Shown here piece by piece: positions 49,001 to 58,900 of a stretch of DNA of 64,000 nucleotides. The position numbers and the translations under genes are program-made. Positions within the stretch are counted from its first letter, which is position 1; every line of letters begins with the position of its first letter. This DNA is from Bacteroidetes bacterium HGW-Bacteroidetes-1 (GTDB lineage Bacteria > Bacteroidota > Bacteroidia > Bacteroidales > F082), in contig PHDU01000002.1 of assembly GCA_002842755.1 (NCBI GenBank), positions 62,001 to 126,000 of the forward strand, read 5' to 3'. Under the pieces are notes generated by a model that ran no database searches, was not told the DNA's origin, and saw only the letters and a program-made list of their open reading frames with translations.

Positions 49001-52000
49001 TATTGAACTGAAAAGCCATATAGTAAGTTTCGCCATCAATTAAGCCCAAATCGCTCATGTTATAAGATTTCTCTGTATAAGACAATGATGGATCAATAAT
49101 TTCATCTATTATGATAAAATCAGACGGGTCGCTTCCAGATGTGCTATAGCCAATTTTCCAATTCTGTCCGTTCTGATTAGCGACTCTTTTGATCCAGAAG
49201 GAGAAGAAATCACCCTCTTGCCAGATCATTTCAGGAGTAATCAACCAATCATCGTAGCTTATTTGGCTTGGATTTCCGGCATACACATCAAGGGAAGCGC
49301 AAGCGATTCCTGTTCTTGGTGCAGTTTGGCCAGTCGGGACAAACCCAGTATTTCTCAGCCAACCTTTAGAGTCACCATTCACATCGACTACTTTCCAACC
49401 TAAAGGAGGAAACAGTTCACCCTCAAAGCTTTCTCTTAAAATTCCAAATCTTAATCCAATGCCAGTCAGGTCGACTACTTTACTGCCGGGAATATTTTCA
49501 TCCATAAGGAAAGATAGAGTTCCTTGCTCCAGACCAGGTTCGGATGCAATAAACTGAACATTAAAAATATGTTTTTCGCCCATTCCGAGAGAAACAGGGA
49601 AAACTGCATCAATCAGGGTGTAACGATTATTAGTAATATCGGCGCCTGTTATTATCAGTGTTCCACCACCAATATTCATTACTTCGGCCTGTAATACTTT
49701 TGGAACAGACGCCTCCATTGCTCCAAAATTGAGCTCAGAAGGTGTGGTTCTGGCGGCAGGATCAGTTGGCATATCGCCCATCCATAATTTGATATTTGCT
49801 CTTGACGAAACTAAATTCCCTGCAGGCAAGTTGTTAGGATCGTAGGGTGTCTGATCGTTCCAAGCACCAATGCATAAATTCTGGGGAAGTGTGTTAGGAG
49901 TACTGTAAAACTGATCTGATGGCGAACTCCAGCCAGGTTTCTTTTCAATAATTGTTACGATAAGATTTTCAGTATTATTATAAAAAAATCCATCAATATC
50001 AACTGTAGAAAACGATTCTCCTGTACTAACAACATATGGGCCGTCATAAACTTTTGTGAAACCAGAAAGCGGAACAGAAGCTGTAATTTCTGACTGGGTT
50101 GTGTGTGCCAGCCACACCTCAATATCAAACTCTAGATTTTCGGATGGTCCACCATACTGATATCCGATGCGGAAGATTCTTTTGTTTGCAACATTTAATT
50201 CTGATTGCAGGTAAAGAGTTTGAGAGAAAGAGTAACCAAAATAAGGATATATCGGAATATTGGAACTAAGCTCTGTACCCGTTCCCACAACAATATCCTG
50301 TTGACCGGTTGGCATTACCGAAATATTGAATGCAGGTGTTTGGTTGTTATTTGAATTTTCATCACCTGTCAGTTGCACTTTGCCATAAAGATGAGTTGAA
50401 CCAACAATCTGCGGAGTCCAGGCAAAAACAAATGATTTAGATTCACCAACTGCAATGTCAGTTCCAACGACAGTACCAATCTCAACATGATTTGCATCGA
50501 ACAATGAAACAGTATAATTTGAGCCTGATTCAGAATAAAGGCCAGCATTCGTTACGATTACGTTAAAGTTTTCAGTAGAACCAACCTCTAAAGCTGTTGG
50601 TCCGGTCACCGCATTACCCATCAAATCGTGATCCATTGGTGCGATGCAACTAATTTCGGCCATCCAGCCAGTTCCTTGGACAGATCCATCCGACGTAAAC
50701 AGGAAAGTGAGAGCACCTGAGTTGTTATCATCTGAGGCAATAATTTCAGGAGGCATTGTAGTTCCATGAAAGTTGCCCAATAATGGATCAGAGACATTCA
50801 GACCATCATAAATTTTGAGGAAATCAAAATTATTTTCAGTGTTAAATTCAGTAAAAATCAATTTCAATTTAGCACCTGAGGTGGATGGAGTGATAGTTAA
50901 GGTCAGATTTTCATTTGGCTGATAGCCATCATTGGCACCACCAGTATCAAGAAAAATACCATTACAAGTATTGATGGTACCATTTTGCATTAAGATTTGA
51001 CTTCCAAGATTCTCGACAATTTTAGACAGGGAATTGTTATCGGGAGCTTCATCGGCAGCAAGAACGACTGTAGCCGAAATTTCATAGCTTTGAACCTGTG
51101 AAAGATCTGCAGTGGCAGTAAAAGTATAATCAATAGATTCAGAAGTATTAAGTGTTGTACTAATTATCTCCTCTACAGCAGAACCGCCATTGATTGAGTA
51201 GCTAACTGATATGTCAGACTGAGGAGTGCTTCCGAAATTGATAACTTTTACTGTAACAAGCTCATTGCTGCTAAGATTTGGACCTGTTGAAGGAGAAATG
51301 ACTGCTTGTATTGCAAGGTCATTTTCAATAGTTTGAGCTTCCTGAAAAACTACATCATCGATAAAGTATTTTGGTATTTCAGACCCAGAGGCACCAGCAT
51401 AAAAATCTACTGAGCCCAATTGCTTAGTACCGGGAGTAATGCTATTAGACACTGCACTTAGCGGCCAGGAATGAATGACGTTATTATTGATAGTCAGGGC
51501 AATTAAGTCGGTATCAATATTTATCATATGCTTCACCTGAAACCATGTTGCTTTAGGATAATTGAAAATGATCGCAGGCTGAGCCATTGTGGTGAATTCA
51601 GCGGTACCATTTTGCAAGAAATATATCTCGAAAGCAAATTCCTGTCCGGGTGCTTCAAAATGCTGTATATTATAGTAACCTGCATTATTGTTTTCGATGT
51701 ACATCCACCAAGACAGTTCATAGTTGCCTGAGGTTTTATCCCCCAGAAGCAACAACATATCGGTCAAGTTTTCAATTTTGGCTGATTTGGCACCACTATA
51801 GGCAAAATCACCACTAATATATCCATCCTCGGATGTACAAGGAGTATTACTCCAGGTAGACCAGTTTACCGGATCCTGACAAGCAACCTGACCACCTATT
51901 GTAAAAGATTCAAAATCTGTTGAATAAACAACAGATCTTTTCAGGTTGAGTTCCATTGAATTGATTTCATTTCTCCCTGGTAATTCAGAAAGGGAAGAAT

Positions 52001-52118
52001 TCTTAAGATCGGGGACTGAACCAGGAATTTCAGAAGCCAAGACATGCAGTGATATTGTTGCGATAAACAAAATCATGCCAATCAAAGACATTTTAATTTT
52101 GGTAAAATTACTATTCAT
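43065..52118 (-). CDS. Giant (3017 aa) secreted multidomain protein with CUB-like, choice-of-anchor, jelly-roll, carboxypeptidase-regulatory-like repeats and T9SS tail
   Basis: Signal peptide MIGMILFIATISLHVLA-like; CUB-like NGTINTCNGIFLDTGGANDGYQPNENLTLTITPSTSGAKLKLIFTEFNTENNFDFLKIYDG; GRVLYQADNMPVEGALIEFINP; C-term IQIYPNPARKFITVEGQKMNS...ASGLYLFIVRIDDRVETKRIVIE. Confidence 0.92.
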   Translation of the reverse strand: MNSNFTKIKMSLIGMILFIATISLHVLASEIPGSVPDLKNSSLSELPGRNEINSMELNLKRSVVYSTDFESFTIGGQVACQDPVNWSTWSNTPCTSEDGYISGDFAYSGAKSAKIENLTDMLLLLGDKTSGNYELSWWMYIENNNAGYYNIQHFEAPGQEFAFEIYFLQNGTAEFTTMAQPAIIFNYPKATWFQVKHMINIDTDLIALTINNNVIHSWPLSAVSNSITPGTKQLGSVDFYAGASGSEIPKYFIDDVVFQEAQTIENDLAIQAVISPSTGPNLSSNELVTVKVINFGSTPQSDISVSYSINGGSAVEEIISTTLNTSESIDYTFTATADLSQVQSYEISATVVLAADEAPDNNSLSKIVENLGSQILMQNGTINTCNGIFLDTGGANDGYQPNENLTLTITPSTSGAKLKLIFTEFNTENNFDFLKIYDGLNVSDPLLGNFHGTTMPPEIIASDDNNSGALTFLFTSDGSVQGTGWMAEISCIAPMDHDLMGNAVTGPTALEVGSTENFNVIVTNAGLYSESGSNYTVSLFDANHVEIGTVVGTDIAVGESKSFVFAWTPQIVGSTHLYGKVQLTGDENSNNNQTPAFNISVMPTGQQDIVVGTGTELSSNIPIYPYFGYSFSQTLYLQSELNVANKRIFRIGYQYGGPSENLEFDIEVWLAHTTQSEITASVPLSGFTKVYDGPYVVSTGESFSTVDIDGFFYNNTENLIVTIIEKKPGWSSPSDQFYSTPNTLPQNLCIGAWNDQTPYDPNNLPAGNLVSSRANIKLWMGDMPTDPAARTTPSELNFGAMEASVPKVLQAEVMNIGGGTLIITGADITNNRYTLIDAVFPVSLGMGEKHIFNVQFIASEPGLEQGTLSFLMDENIPGSKVVDLTGIGLRFGILRESFEGELFPPLGWKVVDVNGDSKGWLRNTGFVPTGQTAPRTGIACASLDVYAGNPSQISYDDWLITPEMIWQEGDFFSFWIKRVANQNGQNWKIGYSTSGSDPSDFIIIDEIIDPSLSYTEKSYNMSDLGLIDGETYYMAFQFNSLWCWPGVIDDVMGSVLNRFENDLMVIDFQSENEFLYLNTPTNYQLEIANFGMNPLQEGQYILQLATYINGIETILSQVDGPALNPGELITVNLQTTFTELGVYGVYAKIVWAEDLNLVNNISDVIEVEVFENSIIIKHIGDFPISAQTSYYNYYPVNLEDNRGASLSQSLYPVNELNTGGIIERIAYYRNMSDNMAQRKVKVWMGETAVGSLDAYIPPSQLQLVFDGKIDFNEGIGRVNIPLSEPFVYSGSGNLVVSVYYFDGPTYSNNAKFAYKAPDYGPNRTIFESGWTSINPENPVYVGTTINYPNTTLLFNTGNGLGNINGRVLYQADNMPVEGALIEFINPAFPEANAQVMSTEQGYYNAPYIMAGENLTVVVSKYGYSDVVYQNVNLLPGGNINLGNALLVVRPQITLSGNVIKSDSQSPAQQATVKISGLDNYETTTDTDGNFSFNAVWGSTSYQIEVALQGYQLYTESVSVPDQNYILPTITLLENAPSPNVVSAIEEAGNAIVNWFAAGQPYPKLFRYDDGTVMGVLITPGSPDIIGGSAWKYDAIIQSVQWYTYQSPNYPSSSEVKITILGLNPDNSPNPADVIFTHENYVNSYGWNSFTLPEPVHAPSGFFVGISGYNNYTLLAYDDGVGEPWEWNPRTQWSNGLGSFNPLENATSPPLRANIFMRAAGLTNGPLEQMSASNDFIVDLNSNKTILITDAVQSFTTDEPAVLIKVDATESSKAFMHYNVFRKSVESDDWLLLNVAPVSDTSFVDASFSSLPYGIYEYGVQAVYSNNVLSEMAVSNELEKDMRLMLNLTVNNNTGIQSVSNGAIVSLTNLDGNPSHIYSGIVGPDGIVNIPDILKGMYSLSVVHTGFENYTDPSVNLEVEGVVYAMSVEIIERLDNPYDVEIITAGQPLGTAMFLWNQEPDFDNVDSYSAFITSNIGKWKVVDQDAQLTVYPAGVSYPNMGEPMAFMVMNRAQTTPPLSEAYWGAHSGNQYFAGFGSTSGSTNNWLISEQQNHTLPYTFSFYAKSVTDNYGLETFRIGYSTQTDNISDFIFITGNEIALTYWTKFSYNIPAEAKYVTIRHNYTGFALLVDDITIGIESDGAIPGNGFSIFLNQDEVISGIETKAYDFSNLIPGEYTAGVKAVYYTGESEIISVDFVLPEGTPVQFNVNDGNGVPVSNALVEISFENETIFSGYTLDGSIQTQLYPGNYQYIVSKPDYADVTGSFNLSANPLTIDVVLQDNFEITFNVENESEQPVSGANIVIGGLSQTTGSDGTAVFALQPGEYPYAVTHPDYQRVLSTITVNTNANITVVMPVLYCEPANNLSYTQTQNNVTLNWQAPVIGEDGTWIHWDGVHNNNSVGTGGPVDFDVAQRFLPSDLISYNDKFLTRVLFVPREAACTYSVRVWTGGAISGPENLVVDQLVTNPVIGSWNEIFLDIPVLIDSSQELWIGFRNNTTTGHPAGTDAGPAVDGKGNMINLAGNGWQTLLQVAPTLNYNWSIRGLVESTDLRFTELLMPLDEPDRGSLNGSLTSAMSDDRNVLTEPRILNGYNVYRNGQKINTQVISGMSYNDNNLDIGNYDYFVTSVWSNGCESEPSNIVNVVVEEMDCPIPSNLQVWVDEENPNLIHLVWNEEDEAEFRFDDGVRTGQLGFQTGTSNGVVGAAHPYPATLSQMSWLLSDAPDGGGPHETVSIYVFGLLATGTPNSNDLLFNSVVTNVDGQWNTFSFPESIIAPNGFFMGVAYDGFVGLGTDDGIGEPYVYQPNTHFYSGNYTAGAWTAWETSGFSVNGMIRALGVAGAKIATEVNALSGMIDESFVYYKNDDALPLSEPLWKLSDERNLLGYNIYHQGVLMESLWQETSYSYTEMQISSHCYKVSAVYSDCGESEFSDEECVPVLVGEMENEEVELIQIYPNPARKFITVEGQKMNSMIIVDAKGHKVMDMSNITSNKVNLDISKYASGLYLFIVRIDDRVETKRIVIE

Positions 52119-52502
52119 GTTAATTAAATTTATGTTGAGAAAATTAAAAATCGTCAGATAAATTGATACATATCATCCATATAGCCAATTGACTGATTGA
52201 CACGATAAATGAGCAGTATATGATGAAAGAAAGAAAATATCAAACATAATATTGTTCCCATTTTTCGAATCATACATAGCTACCGAATATTCTTTAAGAT
52301 TTGCAAATCCAATGCATTAGGGCATCCAAATACTGAAATCACTGTAACCAAAAAATGTATTGTTTTTCATTGTATAAAAGTTTTCCACACAAGCATTACA
52401 AGAGACACAAAGATATTATGGTAAGTTAAGATATACTGTCAGTGCTGGCTGGTATATTTCACTTAAATTATTCTCAGTGCCACCACGTATTTTTAACAAA
52501 AG

Positions 52503-54617
52503 GTGCAAGATTTAATTCAGACTACCCATTTGATAAACTATTTTTGTTGTCAGAAATACCAAAAGATGAGAGTTTTTTACATTTATCCTTATAGAGCTAA
52601 AAGATTTTACACCAAAAAGCCAGAGACTGATTTAATATTTTTTTTCAGGACCGGTAAAAAAACAATGTTATCGGTTTTATTCTTTGTTAGTCTTATCACA
52701 TTTATACAATCAGGAACTTTTCTGGCAGCACAAGGAACATATATAAGAAATTCCGAATCAAAGAAAGGCAGGCAAGAAATATACTGTGACAGCGTTGTAA
52801 AATCAGCAATGGTAGTTTTGTACTCAAATCCGGATAGCGCACGAGTTATTGTTGAGAATGCACTTAAACATATTGAAGACGAAGAAAATTCAGGTATATC
52901 ACGCTTATACAATACTATTGGAGCAACCTATCATTTGCAGGCAAACTATGGACAGGCACTTGACAATTATTATCTTGCAGTATCTTATGCTTTGAAGATG
53001 AATGACACTATACGACTCGCAGATGTATACAATAATATTGGTATTGTAAATCTCAAAACCGGGAATTATAAAGATGCTCTGGAATTTTTTCTCAAAGCAG
53101 TTCAACAATATGAGCGCTCAGGATTACAGCGCAATGCTGCAAGTGCCTATAATAACATCGGGCTCTTGTACAATGATATTAACAACTCAGATAAAGCCAA
53201 ACAAAACTTTCAGATCGCATTGAAGGGATTTAAGTCACTTGGGGACAGCATTGGTATTTCGGCTGCTTTAAGTAACATTGGATTGATGTATTCTAACACT
53301 CTAGAGGACGATTCTACACTAAGCTATTTCAATAAAGCGGCAGAAATTGCAAGAATAAACAACAATCTTTATGGATTATTAATTTCATATCAGGGGATGG
53401 CAAACTTCCATCTCGCCAAAGAAAGTTATAAGATAGCATATTACTATTATGAAAATAGCAGAGATTATTCAAGGACTATTAACCAGCCCTATCAGGAAGC
53501 CTTTGCTATTCTTGGACTTTCAAATGTTCTGCTTGCAGAAGACAAGCTGGACGAAGCACTTAAATTCGCTAAAGAAGCATCAGTAAAAGCAGATTTGCTT
53601 GACAATACTGTTCTTCGGTATCAATGCCACGAAGTTCTTTCAAATATATATGAGAAGAAGCAAGATTTAGAGAAAAGCCTTGAGAACTACAAAATTTATT
53701 CAAAACTAAAAGATGAGTTGGTTAATCAGACAATACTTCATCAGATTTACAACCTTGAAATCAGCACATTAAATGAAACGAATGCACTGCAACAACTTCA
53801 AATAGAACGTCAAAGATTGAGTATCAGCAAAAAGAACAACTTATTGTTTTTTATCATCATAGCATTTGCACTTTTAATTATCGGGCTCTACCTTTTGTAT
53901 TTGAATTACAAGCATATTCAACAATCAAAGTTGCAGAAAACAATCATAGGTCTCAATGAAAAGAAATCAAGGGCAGCGATAGAGGCTGAAATACAAGAGC
54001 GACAAAGAATAGGCAAAGAGCTGCATGACGGGCTTGGACAGATGCTTTCCGTTGCAAGATTACATATTAGTGTAGTTCAACAAAAGAAACATCTGCCTGA
54101 ATCAAGAAAAGAAGAATTACTGGAAGCTGCGATACATAGCGTAGATGAAGCATTTAATGAGCTTCGTAATATCTCTCATAATTTGGCTCCATCATTATTA
54201 TCTGAGAAAGGACTAGAAGAAGCGATACGGTCACTTTCAAATCACATCAACAAAAGCAGTCAGTTGAAAATGGAGTTTGAGGCATTTGGTATTACAGAAG
54301 GTTTTGACAGTCTCATAGAACATACCTTATTCAGAGCAATTCAAGAGCTGCTGAATAATGCCATTACACATTCAAAAGCAACAATATTTACGGTTCAACT
54401 AATAAAAAGCAAATCGGAAATAACTCTGATGGTTGAGGACAATGGTAGTGGCTTTAATGTTAATGCCATTAGCAATTTGACTAACAGAGGAATCAATAAT
54501 ATAAGATCCAGAATTGAGAACCTGAATGGTACAATCTTTATTGATTCAATGACTAATCGTGGAACCATAATAAGTATAGTATTGCCGACAAATAAATTAG
54601 ATGAAAAAACTAAATAA
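52503..54617 (+). CDS. TPR-containing sensor histidine kinase (HisKA_3/NarX-like)
   Basis: TPR array (NNIGIVNLKTGNYKDALEFFLKAVQQYERSG...), one TM segment, ERQRIGKELHDGLGQMLSVARLHI, VEDNGSGFN; start may be 52569 or 52665. Confidence 0.92.
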   Translation: MQDLIQTTHLINYFCCQKYQKMRVFYIYPYRAKRFYTKKPETDLIFFFRTGKKTMLSVLFFVSLITFIQSGTFLAAQGTYIRNSESKKGRQEIYCDSVVKSAMVVLYSNPDSARVIVENALKHIEDEENSGISRLYNTIGATYHLQANYGQALDNYYLAVSYALKMNDTIRLADVYNNIGIVNLKTGNYKDALEFFLKAVQQYERSGLQRNAASAYNNIGLLYNDINNSDKAKQNFQIALKGFKSLGDSIGISAALSNIGLMYSNTLEDDSTLSYFNKAAEIARINNNLYGLLISYQGMANFHLAKESYKIAYYYYENSRDYSRTINQPYQEAFAILGLSNVLLAEDKLDEALKFAKEASVKADLLDNTVLRYQCHEVLSNIYEKKQDLEKSLENYKIYSKLKDELVNQTILHQIYNLEISTLNETNALQQLQIERQRLSISKKNNLLFFIIIAFALLIIGLYLLYLNYKHIQQSKLQKTIIGLNEKKSRAAIEAEIQERQRIGKELHDGLGQMLSVARLHISVVQQKKHLPESRKEELLEAAIHSVDEAFNELRNISHNLAPSLLSEKGLEEAIRSLSNHINKSSQLKMEFEAFGITEGFDSLIEHTLFRAIQELLNNAITHSKATIFTVQLIKSKSEITLMVEDNGSGFNVNAISNLTNRGINNIRSRIENLNGTIFIDSMTNRGTIISIVLPTNKLDEKTK

Positions 54618-55269
54618 TATAAAGGTTATGGTTGTTGATGACCATCAGCTCATTATTGATGGGATGAAATCACTGCTTCAAGATGAAGAAGACATAGTAT
54701 TTGTTGGAAGTGCGAATACAATGGAAGAAGCAATCAATCAAATCGATGGCCTTCAAGTTGATGTTGTATTGGCAGACATCAGTATGCCTGACGGCTCGGG
54801 TATTGATATGACGCGAAAGCTGAAGGAACTCAATCCAAAAATCCAGGTACTAGCCCTAACCATGCATGAGGATATATCAATGATCAGAAAAATGATAGAT
54901 GTAGGTGCTTCAGGTTATATTTTAAAAAGAACCAATATGAATGAAATACTGGAAGCAATACGCGTAGTTGCAGAAGGCGGCAAATATCTGGGGCGAGATG
55001 TTCAGGCAATATTGTTCAACAATTTATCAGAAAAATCATTAAACGAGACACTAGGTCATTCTTCAGTAGTTCTTACAACAAGAGAAAATGAGATACTTAA
55101 CCTGATTTCAAAAGAACTTAGCAATGAACAAATTGCTTCAAAGCTTTTTATAAGTGAAAGAACTGTTGAAACACATCGTAGAAATATATTTACCAAGACG
55201 AATACAAAAAGTTTGGTTGGATTGATAAAGTTTGCTATAAAAAACGGATTGATTGACGAAAGTAAGTAA
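54601..55269 (+). CDS. NarL/LuxR-family response regulator
   Basis: VMVVDDHQLIIDGMKSLL, LADISMPDGSG, LTTRENEILNLISKELSNEQIASKLFISERTVETHRRNIFTKTN; overlaps the kinase stop by 17 bp. Confidence 0.96.
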   Translation: MKKLNNIKVMVVDDHQLIIDGMKSLLQDEEDIVFVGSANTMEEAINQIDGLQVDVVLADISMPDGSGIDMTRKLKELNPKIQVLALTMHEDISMIRKMIDVGASGYILKRTNMNEILEAIRVVAEGGKYLGRDVQAILFNNLSEKSLNETLGHSSVVLTTRENEILNLISKELSNEQIASKLFISERTVETHRRNIFTKTNTKSLVGLIKFAIKNGLIDESK

Positions 55270-55690
55270 AAGGCGGATCGCACAAAAAAGGGATGAATAT
55301 AGTCAACATCGCACCATACAAAGTTAACCTAACTTCCTCCAATTTTCATTTTACTCATATTTTACCCTGCTAAATTAGCAAATACTTCCGTTGTAACGAA
55401 GACGAATTTTCAAGCCAATTTTGAGATTGATTTTTTTGCGTGCGCCAAAAGAGCGCCATATGCTGCCCAAAAAGCCCGACTGCATGGTAATTGACTGTCC
55501 GAAAAAACGCATCAGCCGAAAAGCAGAAAAATTTGAAAACCAGATTGGTATTGCGCCCCGATCACAAAATCTTTTTGCAGATTTCTTTCATTTCTTCAAA
55601 GAACGTCTTGCAAAATCTTCGTAACCCTTCCCCTAAAGGCATCTTGTAAGCTTTTCTGAAAGCCATCAACTTTGCAGAAAAATAGAGATA

Positions 55691-55899
55691 ATGAACAAAG
55701 TTGAAGAACATCGCCAGAAGATGCTTGGGCTGGTGGCGCAATGGCAAAACAGCAAGCAGTCGCAGAAAGCTTTTGCAGAGGCACAAAACATTAAACTATG
55801 CTTCGATATTGGATTCAAAAACAGCATGAGGCTCAGAAACAGGACGACAACCACTCAATTGTTCAGCTTAGTGCTGTTGCAAATCGGTATTATGAATAG
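55691..55899 (+). pseudogene. Remnant of IS66-type accessory transposase gene (frameshifted)
   Basis: MNKVEEHRQKMLGLVAQWQNSKQSQKAFAEAQNIKL then, after a frame change near 55797, LRYWIQKQHEAQKQDDNHSIVQLSAVANRYYE*. Confidence 0.6.
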
Positions 55900-55978
55900 T
55901 TTCGTGCCCATTAAAAATTCATCTTTAAAAAAAACATAATTTTACAACAGCAAATAGATTTCAAATTTAGTATTCCTT

Positions 55979-58900
55979 ATGCTGAAGTTTTTATTGGTTG
56001 TTTTTTGTTTTCTGGCTCTAAACTTATCTGTGATTGGCTTCTATAGAACAAATGTTCATTCTATTTCAAGACGTGAAGGGTTGTCTAATGGGGCGGTAAA
56101 CACCATAGCAAAAGATTCAGAAGGATATATATGGTTTGGAACATGGAATGGGCTGAACCGTTATGATGGAAGCAGCATCGAACGATTTTTACCAGGAGGC
56201 AACCCAAATTCTATACATAATCATGTGATTCGAGAGCTTTACCCTACCAGCTCTGGTGCAATGTGGATGCTCACCAATAAAGGCATCAGTCTCTACGACA
56301 ACGAAAAGAACGTATTTTATTCCTTTTTTTCTCAGGAATCGGAACAGATCAATTATGAGAATGATATTTCACTGTGTCATTCTGAAGAATACGGAACACT
56401 TGTTGCCGTTTCCGGGAGCGGTATTTACCGCTATGATAGCCTTTCAACTCAGTTTGAAAAGATCCGGTTTTCGCAACCTTCCTATCAGGCCTCATTGGAA
56501 GTAAAGCGGCTGTATTCGATAGGGTCAGCTTTCTATTGTATTACCGGAGACAACCTGTTGTATAAAATCTCAGATACTCATCTTGTGGAAATAACTCAAC
56601 TGCCATTGAATGCAGTTATTTCTTCCTCTTTAGGCCTTTTAATGCAAAATCAGCCTTTTTTATTTATAACACAACGTGGAGATCACGCACTTCTGGTTGA
56701 AATAGAGAAAAAAACGGTCAGTAAGCTGAGAATCACAGATGATATCATTACTTCTTTTGCTTCTTCAGCTCAATCTGGAAGAATATGGACTGGTACTGAA
56801 AAAGGTCGTGTTTTTACCTTTGACCTAACCAAGAGGAAATTTGAGGTAATGAATATGCTGTCTGACATTTTTTTTGATAACCTGATTGCGACAAGAGTTC
56901 TGAGTATATTCGAAACGGCACCTGATATACTCTGGATAGGAACAGACGGTAATGGGGTGTATAATTTGAAACTTTCCGAATTTTCTAACAAAAGTCTTTC
57001 GTCGAAACAGCTTTCTTATCCGATTGTGCGAAGTATTCTTTTAACAAGAAACAAAAAACTGCTTATTGGCACAAAAGGTGGAGGAATAGATATTTTTGAT
57101 TCGGCAGGTAATCATATTCAGCAAATTTCTCTTAAAAACGGCTTAAGCAACAACTCTGTGCTATCGTTTCATGAGCGTTTGGATGGCAGCATTTGGGTGG
57201 GCACTGATGGATCAGGCATCGACATTATCTCCCCGGACTTTAAAACCATCAAAAACTTTCCTAAAGATTTTATTAGCGAAAATAATCTCGATTTTGAATC
57301 TGTTTATCGCATCATCGAAGAAGACAATCATCGTTTATATCTTGGCACGAGCGGTTATGGGGTAATCATGATTGAATTTGATAAAAATAATTTTTCGACT
57401 CCGTTGTATTACGAGCAGCTTATCCTCGATCCAAATATCAACAAAAGAGGGCATCAAAAACAAATTGTGTATGCCCTCACACAGGAAAGACCTGGTATTA
57501 TTTACATTGGCACCAGAGGATTTGGTGTTTATATGTATAATACTTTCACAAAACGGGTGATGATGCAATTTAACACCAACACCTATCCCGCTTACATAAA
57601 AAACGACGATATACTTTCCCTTTTTACAGACAATAAAAGACAAATCTGGGTTGGAAGTAGTGCAGGTCTTTTTTCTTTTTCAACTGAAGCCAATGGTGAA
57701 GTGAAGATTGAAGGAATAAACCTGCATGAGGACCTGTCAAACGCTTCCATTCATGGCATTCAAATGGATGGTCAGGGAAATATCTGGGCAACAACAAATC
57801 AGGGTCTTTCATGTATTGATCTTCAAAATAAGACGGTAAAAACTTTCAATACCAAGGATGGTCTTATCAATGTAGAATACAGTGATGGGGCTTCTTATTT
57901 CGACATTGAAACCAGTCAGTTATATGTTGGTGGCACTATGGGGGTCGATATTATTAAAACGAATGAAATAAAATACGCTTCCTTCTTCCCACCCATCGCC
58001 ATCAACGAACTGTACATCAGGAACCAGCTTGTCGATATCTCCGAAAACAGCGTCCTTAAAAGCCGTATCAATCTCCAGGACAATCTCAATTTAAAATATA
58101 ACCAGAATGCTGTGACTTTTTTCGTCTCAATTCTTGCATTCTGGGGAAAGGAAAGACATAAGATTTCTTACCGTCTTATCAATTTTGATAACGACTGGGT
58201 AGTAAGCAGACCCAATCAAGCCATTGGTTTCACAAATCTTGAGGCTGGGAATTATCGCCTGCAATTGCGCGTGAGCGATGAAAACGGCAACTGGTCAGAC
58301 CAGATCAAGGAAATTAAGATCGTTATCAATCCACCTTTCTGGAGAAGTTCATGGGCAATTGCATTCTATTTCATACTGATCATTGGCATTCAATTGTTGA
58401 TTATCTGGTGGTACCGCAAAAAAGAATTTCGCAAGAAAGAATTAGCACTTGTTGAATACAAACAGAAGAAAGAAAAAGAGCTTCAAAACTACAAGATCGA
58501 GTTCTTCACCAATGTTGCACATGAATTCCGTACTCCACTAACCTTAATTTCTTCACATATTCATGCATTGATAGAAGAAACGAAAACACTGAGCCCAAAT
58601 TCACGCTTATTGAAAGTTTATAACAACAGCCTGAAATTGCAAAAACTGGTGCTTGAAATCATTCAATTCCGTAAGCTTGAGAAAGGCAAAGAACCACTCA
58701 ATATCAGTAGTGTAAGTCCCAAACTACTCGCATTGGAGGTAATATCAGACATGGAAACGTTGGCCCAGAAAAATGACATTCAATGTGAGGTCATTTGCGA
58801 AGAAAAAGAAATGATGGTAAATACCGATGCAGACAAATACCAGCGAGTTCTTACTAACCTTATTTCCAATGCAATAAAATATAATAACCCTGGAGGTTAT

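Noticed and set aside
55421-55624. 67-aa ORF MRLIFLRAPKERHMLPKKPDCMVIDCPKKRISRKAEKF... as a gene
   Set aside because: No recognisable domain and it lies next to an IS remnant; could be mobile-element debris but I cannot support a call
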